Of a stretch of DNA of 64,000 nt, positions 40,801 to 50,763 are shown piece by piece (within the stretch, counting starts at the first letter, position 1; every line of letters starts with the position of its first letter). The DNA lies in NCBI GenBank assembly GCA_023334545.1, contig JAADVB010000038.1, positions 38,952 to 102,951 of the forward strand. Direction: 5' to 3'. Made by a program: the position numbers and the translations under genes. The notes below the pieces were generated by a model that saw nothing but the letters and a program-made list of their open reading frames with translations, made no database searches and was not told the DNA's origin. Source of the stretch: Salisapilia sapeloensis (Eukaryota; Oomycota; Peronosporomycetes; Peronosporales; Salisapiliaceae).

Positions 40801-43800
40801 CTCGGCACGTAATCGACGTAGGATCTTGACGACAGCAAGACCGATTGGCGTTCGAACGACTGTCGTCTTATTGCTACCTTCATGTTCATCTCGGAGTGCT
40901 CCTTTGGAAGCTTTCGATTTGCCCTTGGAGTCAATAGCCTTGAACAAATAGTTCTGGAGGAGAGGAAGGACTTGTGTTTCCATGCTGTCCTGGATCTTCG
41001 AGTTCTCTACCGTAATGTCTGTCGACGTCTCGGTGCTCCATCCTTCCGCCGTACCTGGTGTCGGGAAGTGGAAGTGGTCTACGACCGAGCAGACGGCATC
41101 GATGATCGTCGCCTCGTTCTCCCCATGTCCATCGATCCACTTTAGAAGACGACGGAGCAAGGAAAGATAGGAAGACCAAGTCATGAGTCCCGCTGCGCTT
41201 CCGACGCATGCAGCAGCTTCATTACGAATGGCTTCCTGTCCCTTGGACTGTTCTTCAAATACAAAGTGAAGCACGAGCGGGATGACGATCGAGTTTAGTG
41301 TCGAGTTGGAGAAGACTTCATGCGTACTAGTTTCCTTCTCTTCCTCCTCCTTCACTTCCTTTGCCATCTCTTCCATCAGTGCAGACAGACGCTGGATCGC
41401 TCGACGTCGACGGTGTGCTTGGATGTGCACGACGTTCGCAAAGAAGTCTGTGTCCAAGTCGTGTTTCGTCCGCAGGCGTTTAAGGTCTCCTGGGACGGAC
41501 GGTAAGTTGTGGAGTGCTTCTCGATCAGCGATCTCTCCTAGCAACGAGACGAAGCCACGTCGTACTTGCTCCACACGTGACTTTAGACTAATACGCACAG
41601 CAGGCATAACTACTGACTCCAGGACGGAGAGCAGAGGAGACTTTGTATCCTTCGCACTAGCTGCCGAAGCGGCTAGATCTAAGAACGCTGTCACGCCAAA
41701 GAGCGCAGCGCTGCGTACAGCGAACTCGTTATCATGCATGAGCTGAAGGTACTGACTCAAGACTGGCGCAAGGAGTGTCGCGTCGTCGCGGAAAGCAACG
41801 AACTTGGCCTCGTTCGTGTGCTGCAAAGCGTCCATGCGTCGTTCAATGTCCACCTCCTCTAGTCTCGCAGTATCGTACGCGTTGAGCGACTGGAGGAAGT
41901 CTGCGACGGGTGCAAGTTCAGGCATGGACGGATGCTGACTGATGGAGACAAAGACATTCACCACTTTCTCTCGTGCGAATCGCTCGTCAATACAATTCGG
42001 TCCTGGTGCAAGCAGCTTGGAAAGTGCAAATAAGTGCTTGCGAGGGTCATCTACAAGTGGCACGAGTCGCGTCAAGACATCTAGAATATCTTGCTTTTCC
42101 TGTGGAGATGAATGGTGATTGCGCAAGAGAAACGGCAGTAAGAGTTGGAAGAGATCCTTAGCGGCACGACGAGAGTTCGAGTCGGGAGATGCCGTCAAGT
42201 GCTCCGATAGTCGACACAAGACTGAGAGTTCTCGTTTAGACGAACCGGATGAATGCTCTTTTTCATGACGTGCAGTCTTGGACTCGAATCGCGTGACAAA
42301 GTGTTGGAGCACACAAGGAATTTGTGGTACCATTTGCTTCTCACTTGCCTCACTATGTTCGTCCTGGTCCAATAGAGCATTGATAAAGATCACTACTTTC
42401 TCTAAAACGGCAGGACGAATGCCACGAGAGATCGTTCCTTCGGAAGTCGTTGTCGAAAGACCTGCTGACAGACATGCTAGTACGCTTTCAACCATGTCAG
42501 ATGATAGCACATGGTGCACGTCGTTGCTACTTGCGATCGCAACAAGCACATCCATTAAAGAGGATGCTTTCTCGGCACCAATGACAGCGTTCGGGAGTTG
42601 TAGGATCGACTCCTTTGAAATGCTTACGAGCATCTGTGCTTGTGGTGTCAATGGCGCGAGTGCGTCATAGACTTCAAAGACCTCTCGCAGACGACGATAC
42701 GTCAGCATTCGCGTCTGGCGCTTCATTGCAGCCGTGTAGTTACTCGACGTTTCTTCCTGATCTTTGTCATTGTCTATTTCCATGTCCACGTCCTCTTCTT
42801 CCGTACGATACTCCTTGTTGTGCTGAAGGATAGACAACAGCAAGTTTGTGATCGCCGGTACGAACGGTGACAGCTTACCCTTTAGTTGATTAACAACGTC
42901 TTCTAGTAGATTGAGGAAACCTAGGATGCGAGACGACTGCACGTTCTCCACAGAGACGAGAGTAGCATCACATCCGTCTGGAGCACGCAACGACTCCTCT
43001 TCAAGGTCAAACGGACGAGCAAGCAGAGCGACGAATCCTTCCAACTCGCTCGGGTCTAACGAAGCGAGGTACGCCATGATGGTAGCACGACGTGCTGGGA
43101 CAGTGTCTCCCGTCTTTCTACCTTTCTTCGAGACACATTTCGAGTACAGCAGTCGCAGCATGACCGGCAAGAGTGTACTTCGGTGTTCGTTCTGGACAAC
43201 CCCAGCGTCGGCTCGAACGTCAAACGTCGTGAGCTCCTCCCGGAATGTCTTCAAGCTCGCGAGACGCATCAAGTTCTCCTTGTATAACGTCAGGTGCTTG
43301 TTATTGAACGTCATGAGGCATTGGAGTGCTAGTTGAGAGATCGCTTCATCGGATTTCAAGAGCAGATCGAAGAAGATCGAGTGTAGCAGCGTCTGTGCAT
43401 ACGCTCCTTTCATGTTCTTGAAGGCTGCAAAGACCTTGAGTTGATCGATGAACTTACTCCGAACGGTCTTAGTGCTAAGTGCCGTCTCGGACACTTGTTG
43501 TTCATGCCATGTCTGATCTGCTGATGCAACGTGCTGCACTGCATCATGTAGTTGCTGGAGCATCGTATCCGAAAGCTCGTCCTTGTAGATGTACGCATAC
43601 TGCTTGCTTAGGAAGACAAAGAAGAGTGGGACGATGAACTTGGTCTTGGACTCGACGAGATCGACTACCTTTAAAAGTCCCTTCCACAGGAGCGAATGGT
43701 GTGTGATGTGGTCCGTCACTTCACTCGCTTTCACCTCTCGTTTCTCCAGTCTCGAAGCTTCGTTATACTGCGTTGTGATCTGCGTTTCGACCTCTTTATC

Positions 43801-46209
43801 AGACGCCTCAGCATCCACCGTGAATGTGACATTGGAATCCTCCTGTCGGAAACTAGCACGCACAAGCTCATGCTCGATACTGCCCCATGTCTCGGTGAAT
43901 TGGACGCGTGCAACAGCTTCTACAGCGTCAGCCACATGCGGCCAAAGTGTCGCGAACTTGACGTGGTACAGACCAAGCAAGTGGTTTCCAGCTGCAATCT
44001 TGTACACAGTTGGTGTCTGCGTCGATCGAGCGATGCTCTTGACACGATCAATCAAGTGCGTCACGTCACGCTCCATTCGCACAGTGAGCTTCTCGCACAT
44101 GCTTTCAAGACGAGTGCACAGGTCGAACATGTCGCACTTGCCATTACGCGCGCCGTCTTCTTCTTCCACATACTCGTGCTGCTCATGTGCCGTCAAGATC
44201 TCGAGAGAAACTAATCGGAGCTCATGCGACGGTGACTGGAGGTTCATACGCAGCTTATCGATCGACTTGTCAAGAGAAGAGGACGGGAAGAGCTGCTGTT
44301 GCTTCTCCGGAGTTTCCAACTGGAGCATGTCGCGAATGGTGCACAGCATCGTGTACGACTGGCTGTGTTCGTGCAGCATTGGCAAGAGTCGTTTCTCCGG
44401 TTCAGACTGCTTGGACTTTTTCTTCGGCAAATCCTTCTCACACAAGTACTCTAGTCGCCAAAGCTGTGCTCGAACCACATGCCACTCATCCGCGTCTTCC
44501 TTTGATGCAGTTGAAATCGCTTTATCGATCTTTGGGAGAGTCGAATGACAGGACTTTGCAAGGTCATTGGGAGCGCAGTTGACGAGCGAAAGTGCCTGGA
44601 GGTACTTCCATGCTGCTGCTAGATGCTGCTTTCGTTCGTCATCGTCTGCCTTTAGACATCGCTGGATGCACTTGGTAACATTGCTCGTCAATATCTCGTG
44701 TTGACTCTTCGCTGGTACGTTGAAGAATCTGTACAGCTTGTCCGAAAGCATGAACGAGGAAGCTGATAGCTCATCACGATGCTCACGTGCATACTCGCCA
44801 AGATCACACACGAGCATGGCAAAGCCAGTTACATCATCCTCTAGCAGCGTATTAAATGCCAATGGAAGAGCATTCGGGTAGACGTTCTGTTCGATGAAAT
44901 CCACTTGGATGTGTTCATGCTTCAAGACACGTTGTGTCCAAAGCAACAGTCGAGTGGCATACCACGCCTTGAGCTCTTTATTCTCTGTCATGGCAAAGAA
45001 CGTCTGGACTTGGCTCTTGACGATCGAGTCCTTATCCGGGAATAAGCGCCATACGCTGTCAAAGAACTGTAGTACCTCTTCTCGTAAGTTTTCATTGTCC
45101 GAAGCTAGTGCGACGCCTGCGTCTTCAAGGAGGGTGCGAGCTCGCTGGTGCAATGCTGCGACACTGTCCTTCTGTTCAGACAAAAGCTTTCCACCGCGGA
45201 ACCCAGCAAAGCGACGGAGTAGGAAGACAAGACGACTAAAGTACTCGTTATCTCTATCCGACGACGCCAACACTTTATCTAGAGCAGCAAGGTAGCAGTT
45301 CAAGAGCTCTCCTGCATGTTGTGCATCCGTGTGGTGCGTCAAGGCTTCACTAGTTCGACGCAGGATTTCGTACATGGCATCTAAACCTTCCTGGTCCTCT
45401 GTCAATTTGCCTTTTCTAAACGTAGATAACAATGCCGTGAACGTTTCCTGCATTCTTGAATGGAATCCATGCTTCACGTTTCGAAGTAAGTTGAAGAATA
45501 GTTTAGCAGACCCATCTTGCAGCGCTTCATTGTCTTTGGCAGCTCCACGCGTAAGTGCTTGGAGGTAATTGATCAAATACTTTTTCATCCCTTTCGTCGT
45601 TTCAATGCGACGCAAGAGCGTTGATAGTGTCTGTGCTGCGAACTCACGCACAAACTCTTTCGTGTGTCCTAGTAATGGAAAGTAGCACTTGTGAACAGCG
45701 TCCATGTCCTGTAAAATATGCATTCGAAGGTAGCTAAACATCATCGTGACGGTTTTAAAAACTCTCGTACTAAGCTCCGGGTCTTTCGTGTCAATGATAG
45801 AAACGAGGCCAGGTAGTACTTGAGCAAAGTACGGATAGAATGCACTTCGTAGCTCTCTCGCCAATGCTGTCAAGAGCTTTAGAATAGGTGTCAATCGCTC
45901 TCGTTGTAACTCCTCATCTCCTTCCGCTTCTAACTCATCTTGTAGCAACTTTACGACTTTAGGTAGATGATGCAATAGCTGTGGCGTCGTATTGACAAGC
46001 CTCAAGAGCTTTCGATACAGTCGTTGAAAGCCATCGAGCATGGTGAGCTCCGCTTGGAGCTGGAGCTCTTCCTGGAACGTTAGCCAATCTTCCGACGCAT
46101 TGGTCTTTGCATGCAGCTGCAAGTCCTGTCGTAAGTTATCTACACGCTCATCAACTTTCTGGAACCGATGTCGACGTTGCGAGGCCATTGCTCCACTTGT
46201 GTCTGCCAA
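37840..46209 (-). CDS. UTP20: UTP20, small-subunit processome HEAT-repeat protein (2789 aa)
   Basis: A very long intronless minus-strand gene. Length is close to human UTP20 (about 2785 aa). The protein is HEAT/ARM-like helical repeats throughout. The N-terminus shows the UTP20 order: FQKVDERVDNL, a LLRLVNTTPQLLHH segment, LARELRSAFYPYF, then FVREFAAQTLSTLLRR. The C-terminus is a Lys/Arg-rich nucleolar tail (KRKRELVNDPEAAARRK, KLKKRKFALMK). UTP20 belongs to the 90S pre-ribosome and is needed for 18S rRNA maturation. Two in-frame ATGs occur at the start (MADTSGAM...), and the first is used. It is co-oriented with MSH2, whose stop lies 86 bp upstream, so the UTP20 promoter must be very short or lie inside the MSH2 3' end. 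Confidence 0.93.
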   Translation of the reverse strand: MADTSGAMASQRRHRFQKVDERVDNLRQDLQLHAKTNASEDWLTFQEELQLQAELTMLDGFQRLYRKLLRLVNTTPQLLHHLPKVVKLLQDELEAEGDEELQRERLTPILKLLTALARELRSAFYPYFAQVLPGLVSIIDTKDPELSTRVFKTVTMMFSYLRMHILQDMDAVHKCYFPLLGHTKEFVREFAAQTLSTLLRRIETTKGMKKYLINYLQALTRGAAKDNEALQDGSAKLFFNLLRNVKHGFHSRMQETFTALLSTFRKGKLTEDQEGLDAMYEILRRTSEALTHHTDAQHAGELLNCYLAALDKVLASSDRDNEYFSRLVFLLRRFAGFRGGKLLSEQKDSVAALHQRARTLLEDAGVALASDNENLREEVLQFFDSVWRLFPDKDSIVKSQVQTFFAMTENKELKAWYATRLLLWTQRVLKHEHIQVDFIEQNVYPNALPLAFNTLLEDDVTGFAMLVCDLGEYAREHRDELSASSFMLSDKLYRFFNVPAKSQHEILTSNVTKCIQRCLKADDDERKQHLAAAWKYLQALSLVNCAPNDLAKSCHSTLPKIDKAISTASKEDADEWHVVRAQLWRLEYLCEKDLPKKKSKQSEPEKRLLPMLHEHSQSYTMLCTIRDMLQLETPEKQQQLFPSSSLDKSIDKLRMNLQSPSHELRLVSLEILTAHEQHEYVEEEDGARNGKCDMFDLCTRLESMCEKLTVRMERDVTHLIDRVKSIARSTQTPTVYKIAAGNHLLGLYHVKFATLWPHVADAVEAVARVQFTETWGSIEHELVRASFRQEDSNVTFTVDAEASDKEVETQITTQYNEASRLEKREVKASEVTDHITHHSLLWKGLLKVVDLVESKTKFIVPLFFVFLSKQYAYIYKDELSDTMLQQLHDAVQHVASADQTWHEQQVSETALSTKTVRSKFIDQLKVFAAFKNMKGAYAQTLLHSIFFDLLLKSDEAISQLALQCLMTFNNKHLTLYKENLMRLASLKTFREELTTFDVRADAGVVQNEHRSTLLPVMLRLLYSKCVSKKGRKTGDTVPARRATIMAYLASLDPSELEGFVALLARPFDLEEESLRAPDGCDATLVSVENVQSSRILGFLNLLEDVVNQLKGKLSPFVPAITNLLLSILQHNKEYRTEEEDVDMEIDNDKDQEETSSNYTAAMKRQTRMLTYRRLREVFEVYDALAPLTPQAQMLVSISKESILQLPNAVIGAEKASSLMDVLVAIASSNDVHHVLSSDMVESVLACLSAGLSTTTSEGTISRGIRPAVLEKVVIFINALLDQDEHSEASEKQMVPQIPCVLQHFVTRFESKTARHEKEHSSGSSKRELSVLCRLSEHLTASPDSNSRRAAKDLFQLLLPFLLRNHHSSPQEKQDILDVLTRLVPLVDDPRKHLFALSKLLAPGPNCIDERFAREKVVNVFVSISQHPSMPELAPVADFLQSLNAYDTARLEEVDIERRMDALQHTNEAKFVAFRDDATLLAPVLSQYLQLMHDNEFAVRSAALFGVTAFLDLAASAASAKDTKSPLLSVLESVVMPAVRISLKSRVEQVRRGFVSLLGEIADREALHNLPSVPGDLKRLRTKHDLDTDFFANVVHIQAHRRRRAIQRLSALMEEMAKEVKEEEEKETSTHEVFSNSTLNSIVIPLVLHFVFEEQSKGQEAIRNEAAACVGSAAGLMTWSSYLSLLRRLLKWIDGHGENEATIIDAVCSVVDHFHFPTPGTAEGWSTETSTDITVENSKIQDSMETQVLPLLQNYLFKAIDSKGKSKASKGALRDEHEGSNKTTVVRTPIGLAVVKILRRLRAETFYAEFPKLLMNVVRLLKSKEEAVRVSARSTLVKIVVELGPRYLYPVVEELRSTLRDGYMVHVLAFTLHSILDKVVGIVDTKKPPSLLEDASTKDTKEFASPLDPCISSIMPIIVEELFRNIVENQDGSIAPKSKMKEAKGTQGYDSLELLARSITFLPNPSIHEIIAALVEKFKENENAKSIEVLQESLKHVALGLTKNAGAERTYICLYVHNMLSKCLETISPASDKDKQAYEKKSKKLSNTWLVNEKSDAVAAELAKPVSAKAAVKVELQPRMTGNHRETERQKQQQTANSTAHIDQLLHFGIYMFYSVLRVGTLDPSIADPFVQYLMRCTKEAKANRTIVLALKCLTMLVPRNDLPSMNVAMQPLVNHLFKMLQKSGAATRNEVVQACYKTLTQILKQRPDYPLKESQLRVLLSFVRADLDQRDHQNATYSMLRAVVASRLVIPEVYDVITRIGELLVRSETLSGRSNCGAIYVSFLLDYPLGPKRLTQHLKFLVDNLNYTYETGRKSVLEALVSLVNKFPEEILNERAQFFFLPLVLRLTNDESAECRQLSGDVIEALLRRLGKQQVNESMSLVMTWWKSGASDPQLLMAAAQVTQIFVKARPDVMDRNATTILDTIQQVLATNIKEAQKAQDAAQVQWQVASHLLTCLLTCEEKLVRMTETWMANNAKFVWENVFFPLTRYPHSNVRTMALKLINVYLHRRSSDTLRVNEDSKLPKEVKSDAFLKTPGTLFKIASTMCKLLSKPGVSEDAANETLSIILFTCSALTSFPSIPQNVTDEEIAGEESDEGELGDDEDSKAIQERSKKEQSAAKESAKTPLGWVLTRLSFIARHDSPIAQRTIFKLFAALIQQQDVDFAKLYMMQLLNPLYRVAQQKEEEESENSVASFAQEVMEHLERKVGAEAFADSYTFVQKRLALFRAQRRDKRKRELVNDPEAAARRKMQKNDQKRRSKQLKKRKFALMKGSASAVTKPKKMPRPGAE

Positions 46210-46295
46210 GCGAAATTGTTGGTTGGCGACCTTTTCAACATCCTGAACACGTTTTAATACAAAACCCCAGTTTAATGAATCTTGAAGAGATGGAA

Positions 46296-48733
46296 TTAAT
46301 TTTTAGCTTCTGCTAGTGCGAGCACTGCTTTCCGTGCGTCTTCCGGTGTCATGGAGTCCATCGGTAAGGCTGCAAACTTTTCCAAAAACGCACTCGTCCT
46401 AGGTTTCTTCTCTCGTGTCATGTCCACATCTTCTTCGGCACTTCGCTTACTACCGATACTATGCTCCATGGCCTCGAGCTCCTCACTCTTCCGCTTGGCA
46501 GTCGCCAGGACGGAAGTAGGGAAGCCTGCCATCTTTGCTACATGCACACCGAAACTCTGGAGACAAGCTCCGTCATGGACTTGGTAACTCATGGTGATGC
46601 CATGATCGTCACTCGCGATCGCCGTCACGTGCTTATTGACAAATGTACCGTCCGCATGCTCTTGCTCGAGTGCCGTCAGTTCATGGAAGTGGGTGGCAAA
46701 GAGACATGCACACTGGATTTTGCGTAGGAGATAGTCGGAGATGGCCCATGCCAAACCAAAGCCATCGTAGGTGGAAGTACCTCGACCGAGTTCATCGATA
46801 ATCACGAGAGACTTGGACGTAGCGTTGTGGAGGATAGACGCTGCTTCCAGCATCTCCATCATGAACGTCGATACGCCTCGTTGCTGCAGGTCACCAGCAC
46901 CGACGCGGACAAGGAGTTTATCAAAGATAGGTAACTTGGCAGTAGCACACGGCACGAAGCTCCCGATCTGTGCCATCACGGCGATGGTGCCTAGTTGTCG
47001 GATGTACGTCGACTTGCCACCCATGTTCGGCCCTGTGATCAATTGAAAACGAGCTTTATCTTGTGACAACTCATAGTCGTTCGGAATGAAGTCGACAGTG
47101 TCTTGGAGTTCGACACAAGGGTGTCTAGCACCGGATAAGACGACCGAATGTGCGTCGACGTCCATTTGCGGACGACAGTACCCGCTCCCAGCGTGGCACG
47201 CAGCATGTGCAAAGCCCAGCAAGACATCCAACTCTGCCAAGGAGTTCGTCGCGGCTTCCAACACGGAGACATAAGTACTCGCTACGTCAATAGCAGCACT
47301 GACAAGATGTGCTTGGTGCTCGTTGTACTCACTCGTGATACGTTTGTAGTCACTAGCTAACGACTTAAGTCTCGTCGTCGTGAACTGCAGACCGTTCGCT
47401 AAGACTTGACAGATATGTACGTCATCAACTTTGGAGATACGTGCTTCCTCCTTTTTGTTAATGACACGAAAGACAAAACCTCGTACTTTATCCTTTTCAC
47501 ACTTGATGTCACCACCGATCGTGTCGAGAGCATTTCGATGTTCATTCTCGATCTCATGTAACACGTCGTTCCATTCATTCCGTAGAGTCGTGAGCTCTTC
47601 ATCGTGCTTAGCGTCAACTACAAGTATCGGTCGACTATTTAAATCGACGACTTCTTCCACGAGCTCGACGAATCCAACCAAGTCATTCATGATCTTTGCT
47701 AGAGGAGAAATGTACCTGGACTGGATGGTGGACTGTAAAGAGCCTTGGTAAGATGAAAGCAAGTCTTTAATACGAGGAAGAGCTGTTTTCGCAGCATCAT
47801 AGACACTGACGAGGTCGGTGAGTCCTGCATTCTTCTTTCTTTCTAATCGAGAGCTTAGTTTCTCCAGATCTGGAAGTGCTTTCATGCATTCATCCAAGAG
47901 TTCCATGCGTAAAGAAGTCTCTTCGACAAAGACTTGGACGAGTTCTTGGCGAGAGATAATGGTGTCAAGGTCGACGAGAGGCTGTCGAATCCATCTTTCC
48001 AGCAGACGACGTCCCATGGGCGTCTTGCCCTTGTTGAGAATCTCCAGAACGCTACCACTACCTCTCGAAGCGTTATTGTCACTTGGATCAGGCAGTAAAT
48101 TGAGTGACCAGATCGCCGAGGTGTCCAGATGCATGGCGGAGGATAAGTTTCCTTGGGTGAGCTTGTAGCATCCAAAGGCTGCAGCATCTGACATGAGGTT
48201 GAGGGCATCGATTAGGCAAGCTAAGCAGCCGACAGCGAGCTGCATCTCCATCTCGGCAGTGTACTCGGACATGGATTGGGCACCTAGGAGACGCTGGAGA
48301 TTGTCTTCTAAGGACGTATCTCGGAAAGAAGCCTTCTTCATATATACGATCGAGATATTCTGTGCTTTAAGTAGTCCATGCACCTTTTTCGCATCTCCTA
48401 CTCGAGCTATGATTAGCATGCATACTTCTATGTAAAATAACTATAAGATATTATACCTATGAGTGATTCCTGAGCCAAGTCAGGTGGAAGGTAGCAGGTA
48501 GTGGGCGTTAATTGCACGAGTAGCATCTCGAGGTTTGTCAATTCACTCGAATCTGAAAACGAGTATAGCATGAACTTCCATTGCTTGGTGTCTTCACCAG
48601 GTTTGCCTTTGATACAAGACTCTCGCCATCGAGGTCTTCGTAGTGCGACTCCAACTTCCTTCTGACCTTTTACATTGCGTATTTGAATGGCCAACTCCGT
48701 TGAAGGCATCTCATCCCTCGTTTCATCCATCAT
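46296..48733 (-). CDS. MSH2: MSH2 mismatch-repair ATPase lacking domain I (795 aa)
   Basis: Exon 1 is 48733-48457 and exon 2 is 48406-46296, with a 50-nt intron joining QESLI to ARVGDAKK. Domains II to V are present: the connector (KEVGVALRR, LTNLEMLLVQL), lever and clamp, Walker A GPNMGGKST, Walker B/signature VIIDELGRGTSTYDG, the ATHFHEL motif and a C-terminal helical region. This is MSH2, not MSH6 or MSH3: GKTPMGRRLLERWIRQPL, FIPNDYEL, LITGPNMGGKSTYIRQ. The first ATG sits about 27 bp from a perfect E2F-type site and the protein begins around human residue 130, so the whole N-terminal mispair-binding domain I (about 125 aa) is absent. No upstream exon coding for it is visible before the next gene. 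Confidence 0.93.
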
Positions 48734-48759
48734 GTAGCGATTTGATCGTGCCGATTGCG

Positions 48760-48770
48760 TTCCCGCCAAA
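48760..48770 (-). promoter_or_regulatory. E2F/DP-like site upstream of MSH2
   Basis: On the minus strand the sequence is TTTGGCGGGAA, an exact match to the classical E2F consensus TTTSSCGC/G core, 27 bp from the MSH2 start codon. E2F sites govern G1/S genes, including MSH2, in animals and plants. The assignment here rests on motif and position only. Confidence 0.6.
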
Positions 48771-49442
48771 CAATTGACTTGGTTTTACTATGATGTGACG
48801 AGCTAATTTAGCATGCTAATCCAGTGGTTTAAAGTAAAAGTAAAATAACTTGATTAAAGTATGCTCGTGTGGATGAATTTTGAAAGGCAAGGCACAAAAG
48901 CGCCCGTAAATCGCACGCGAGGTTACCACAGTATTGCAAGTGCGCTACAAGTAAGTATAGCACTCTTTTGTGCTGTCTGTGGATCCATGAGCAAAGTTGG
49001 ATGCCTTTTATATGGATGACGACGCAGAATGCGGCATGCGTTTAATAGATGATGAAACTGTAGAGGGTACCAAACTGTCCTAAGTAAGGTCGTTACTCTA
49101 CGTCTACTTGAATTTGCATTTGCCAATAGTATATGAGAAGTATAAAGTTATTATTAGTCCATCTGCATTGGTGTATAGCTCCACAATGCTTCACGGCAGA
49201 ACTTTATTAAAAGTAATAGGTCGATGTGAAGGTACAATATTAGCAAGCAAAGCGATTAACTTTAAATCATGAAATACACCCCATTCTCCTTACCATCTAA
49301 ACGAACGGGACGAAGCTAAGAAAGCTCCATTGCACAGCACACCTTTATATAGCATTCGAATAAGCCTTGGCCTTCAATTCAAGCCGCATAAGACGTGGAC
49401 ACCTAGATCAAGGTACGCAACTGGTACCTCGTACTTAATCGC

Positions 49443-49475
49443 GCTCATTTTTGGCGCTCATTTTCCCTTTGGCGC
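49443..49475 (+). promoter_or_regulatory. Paired E2F-like sites with Inr-like repeats
   Basis: TTTGGCGC occurs twice (49450-49457 and 49468-49475), 13-38 bp before the ATG at 49488. Interleaved are two copies of GCTCATTTT (from 49443 and 49456). The second, GCTCATTTTCCCTTT, is close to the oomycete initiator consensus GCTCATTYYNCAWTTT. Together they suggest a G1/S-regulated core promoter. Confidence 0.5.
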
Positions 49476-49487
49476 TGCCTCGACGAC

Positions 49488-50746
49488 ATGGAGATGGAAC
49501 TTTGTGACGACGTTTTCGCGAGTACACTGACCGTATCAGAGTTCCTAGACAAGATCATCAAGTCTGCAAAGTCTGGGAATGCAGCTCCTGCCAAGACTAA
49601 ACGCCGATTAGCGACGAGCGGGAGTAAATTAATCCAGCACATTGGTCGCTCGACGTCGGCTACGAAGCAAGATTTGACCACGTTGCAGATGCAAGTCATT
49701 GCGCATTTGTTAGTATGCTGTGCACCGAAGCTATCGAAACTCGCGCCACATAAGGAGCAGATGCGGAAAGAAGTACGACGGTTGCTAGACTTGGTAGCTC
49801 TCCAAGGCGACGTCGCGACGCCAGCGCAGCTCGTTGGTGAAGATCGACCTCCGTTTCATACATTCATGATAGATATCTTGGCAACCAAATTGGAAATGTA
49901 TTTGCCAAAGCTCTTCCAGTGTCTCCGACGCAAGTTTGAGATTGAGACGGAAGACCAGCAGACTCCACCAGCCATTCAGCAAGTACGTCTATCGTCTTAT
50001 GTATCTAGTCTGCTATACTTAAAGATCCTTGTAGGTGCTGTTATCTGCTAGTCAAGAGGAAGAAGCTGCAGATAAAGAGAATGTGGGGACGAAACGCAGC
50101 ATTCTCTCCGCTCTACGCGATGAAAACCCTCGCAAACGATGTCGTATAGAGGTACCACTGCTTACTCTATATCTATCCATCCACTCTCTGACATGAACAA
50201 CTTTACTAGACGGATGGCATCTTGAAAGAAGTACGCGTTTCATCGCAACAAGCATCTAGTCGTCGTACTATCTCCCCTCCATCTTTGACTACAAAAGTCC
50301 AGATGATAGCCTCCACTCCATCTCGAGAAGTATCGCCAAAGCGATCTCCTTTTCAACGCAAAAAGCCAGGTGCACTAGCCAATCTGTCACCTACTTCAGA
50401 TGAAAATGCTGGTTGCGTACCGAAGGATGCTGCTAGAAACGTAAAGCGTAAAGGCCTCGGTCCGAGTCTTTCTCAAAACGCTCGAAACAGTAACCTAAGA
50501 CCGCAACCTGCTTACCGAAAGAACACTTTTGTACCGGATGAGAACACACCTCCAGCTAAAAAGGTTGTTCAGGGTACACCAGAGAAACGTCGACCTGTCG
50601 AGTGTCGGAGGACGGTGCTAGTAGCAGCTTCACCTCCATGGAGAATGCCGACGTACAATGCTCAGCGCCATCGGACGGTCATCACAGCGTCTCCAATACT
50701 TGAGAAACCAAAGCCACGTCGGACACTTGCGACGCTACAATTTTAG
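49488..50746 (+). CDS. Unidentified SP/TP-rich, probably cell-cycle-regulated protein (382 aa)
   Basis: Three exons: 49488-49982, 50035-50151, 50210-50746; introns are 52 and 58 nt. The N-terminal 160 residues are helical (VSEFLDKIIKSAKSG, LQMQVIAHLLVCC, KEVRRLLDLVALQG, MYLPKLFQCLRRKF). The C-terminal 220 residues are basic and disordered, with many minimal CDK sites (ISPPS, STPSR, VSPKRSPF, ENTPPAKK, GTPEKRR, ASPPW, ASPILEK), KENVGTKR and PRKRCR. The pattern and the E2F-like promoter suggest a nuclear CDK substrate in replication or mitosis. I considered ORC6 (helical, CDK sites) but cannot match its C-terminal domain. The function is therefore open. Confidence 0.82.
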
Positions 50747-50763
50747 AGGTTTAATAGCAAGTA

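Larger units (their letters stand above)
48734..49487. other. 750-bp bidirectional promoter region (MSH2 / SP-TP-rich gene)
   Basis: The two flanking genes diverge from this AT-rich region. A 67-codon minus-strand frame at 48923-49126 shows no MSH2-like or other family pattern. E2F-like motifs lie near both ends (separate entries). I see no RNA gene or repeat. Confidence 0.6.

Noticed and set aside
48428-48456. 29-nt intron in MSH2 using the first CATAG acceptor
   Set aside because: Too short for this genome. The next acceptor gives a 50-nt intron in the same phase and a better protein alignment.
48923-49126. 67-codon minus-strand frame upstream of MSH2 as the missing domain I exon
   Set aside because: The translation has no resemblance to the MutS domain I pattern and lies upstream of the apparent promoter.
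49488-50746. ORC6 identity for the SP/TP-rich gene
   Set aside because: CDK-site density and helical N-terminus are suggestive, but I could not find the conserved ORC6 C-terminal element, so the name would be a guess.
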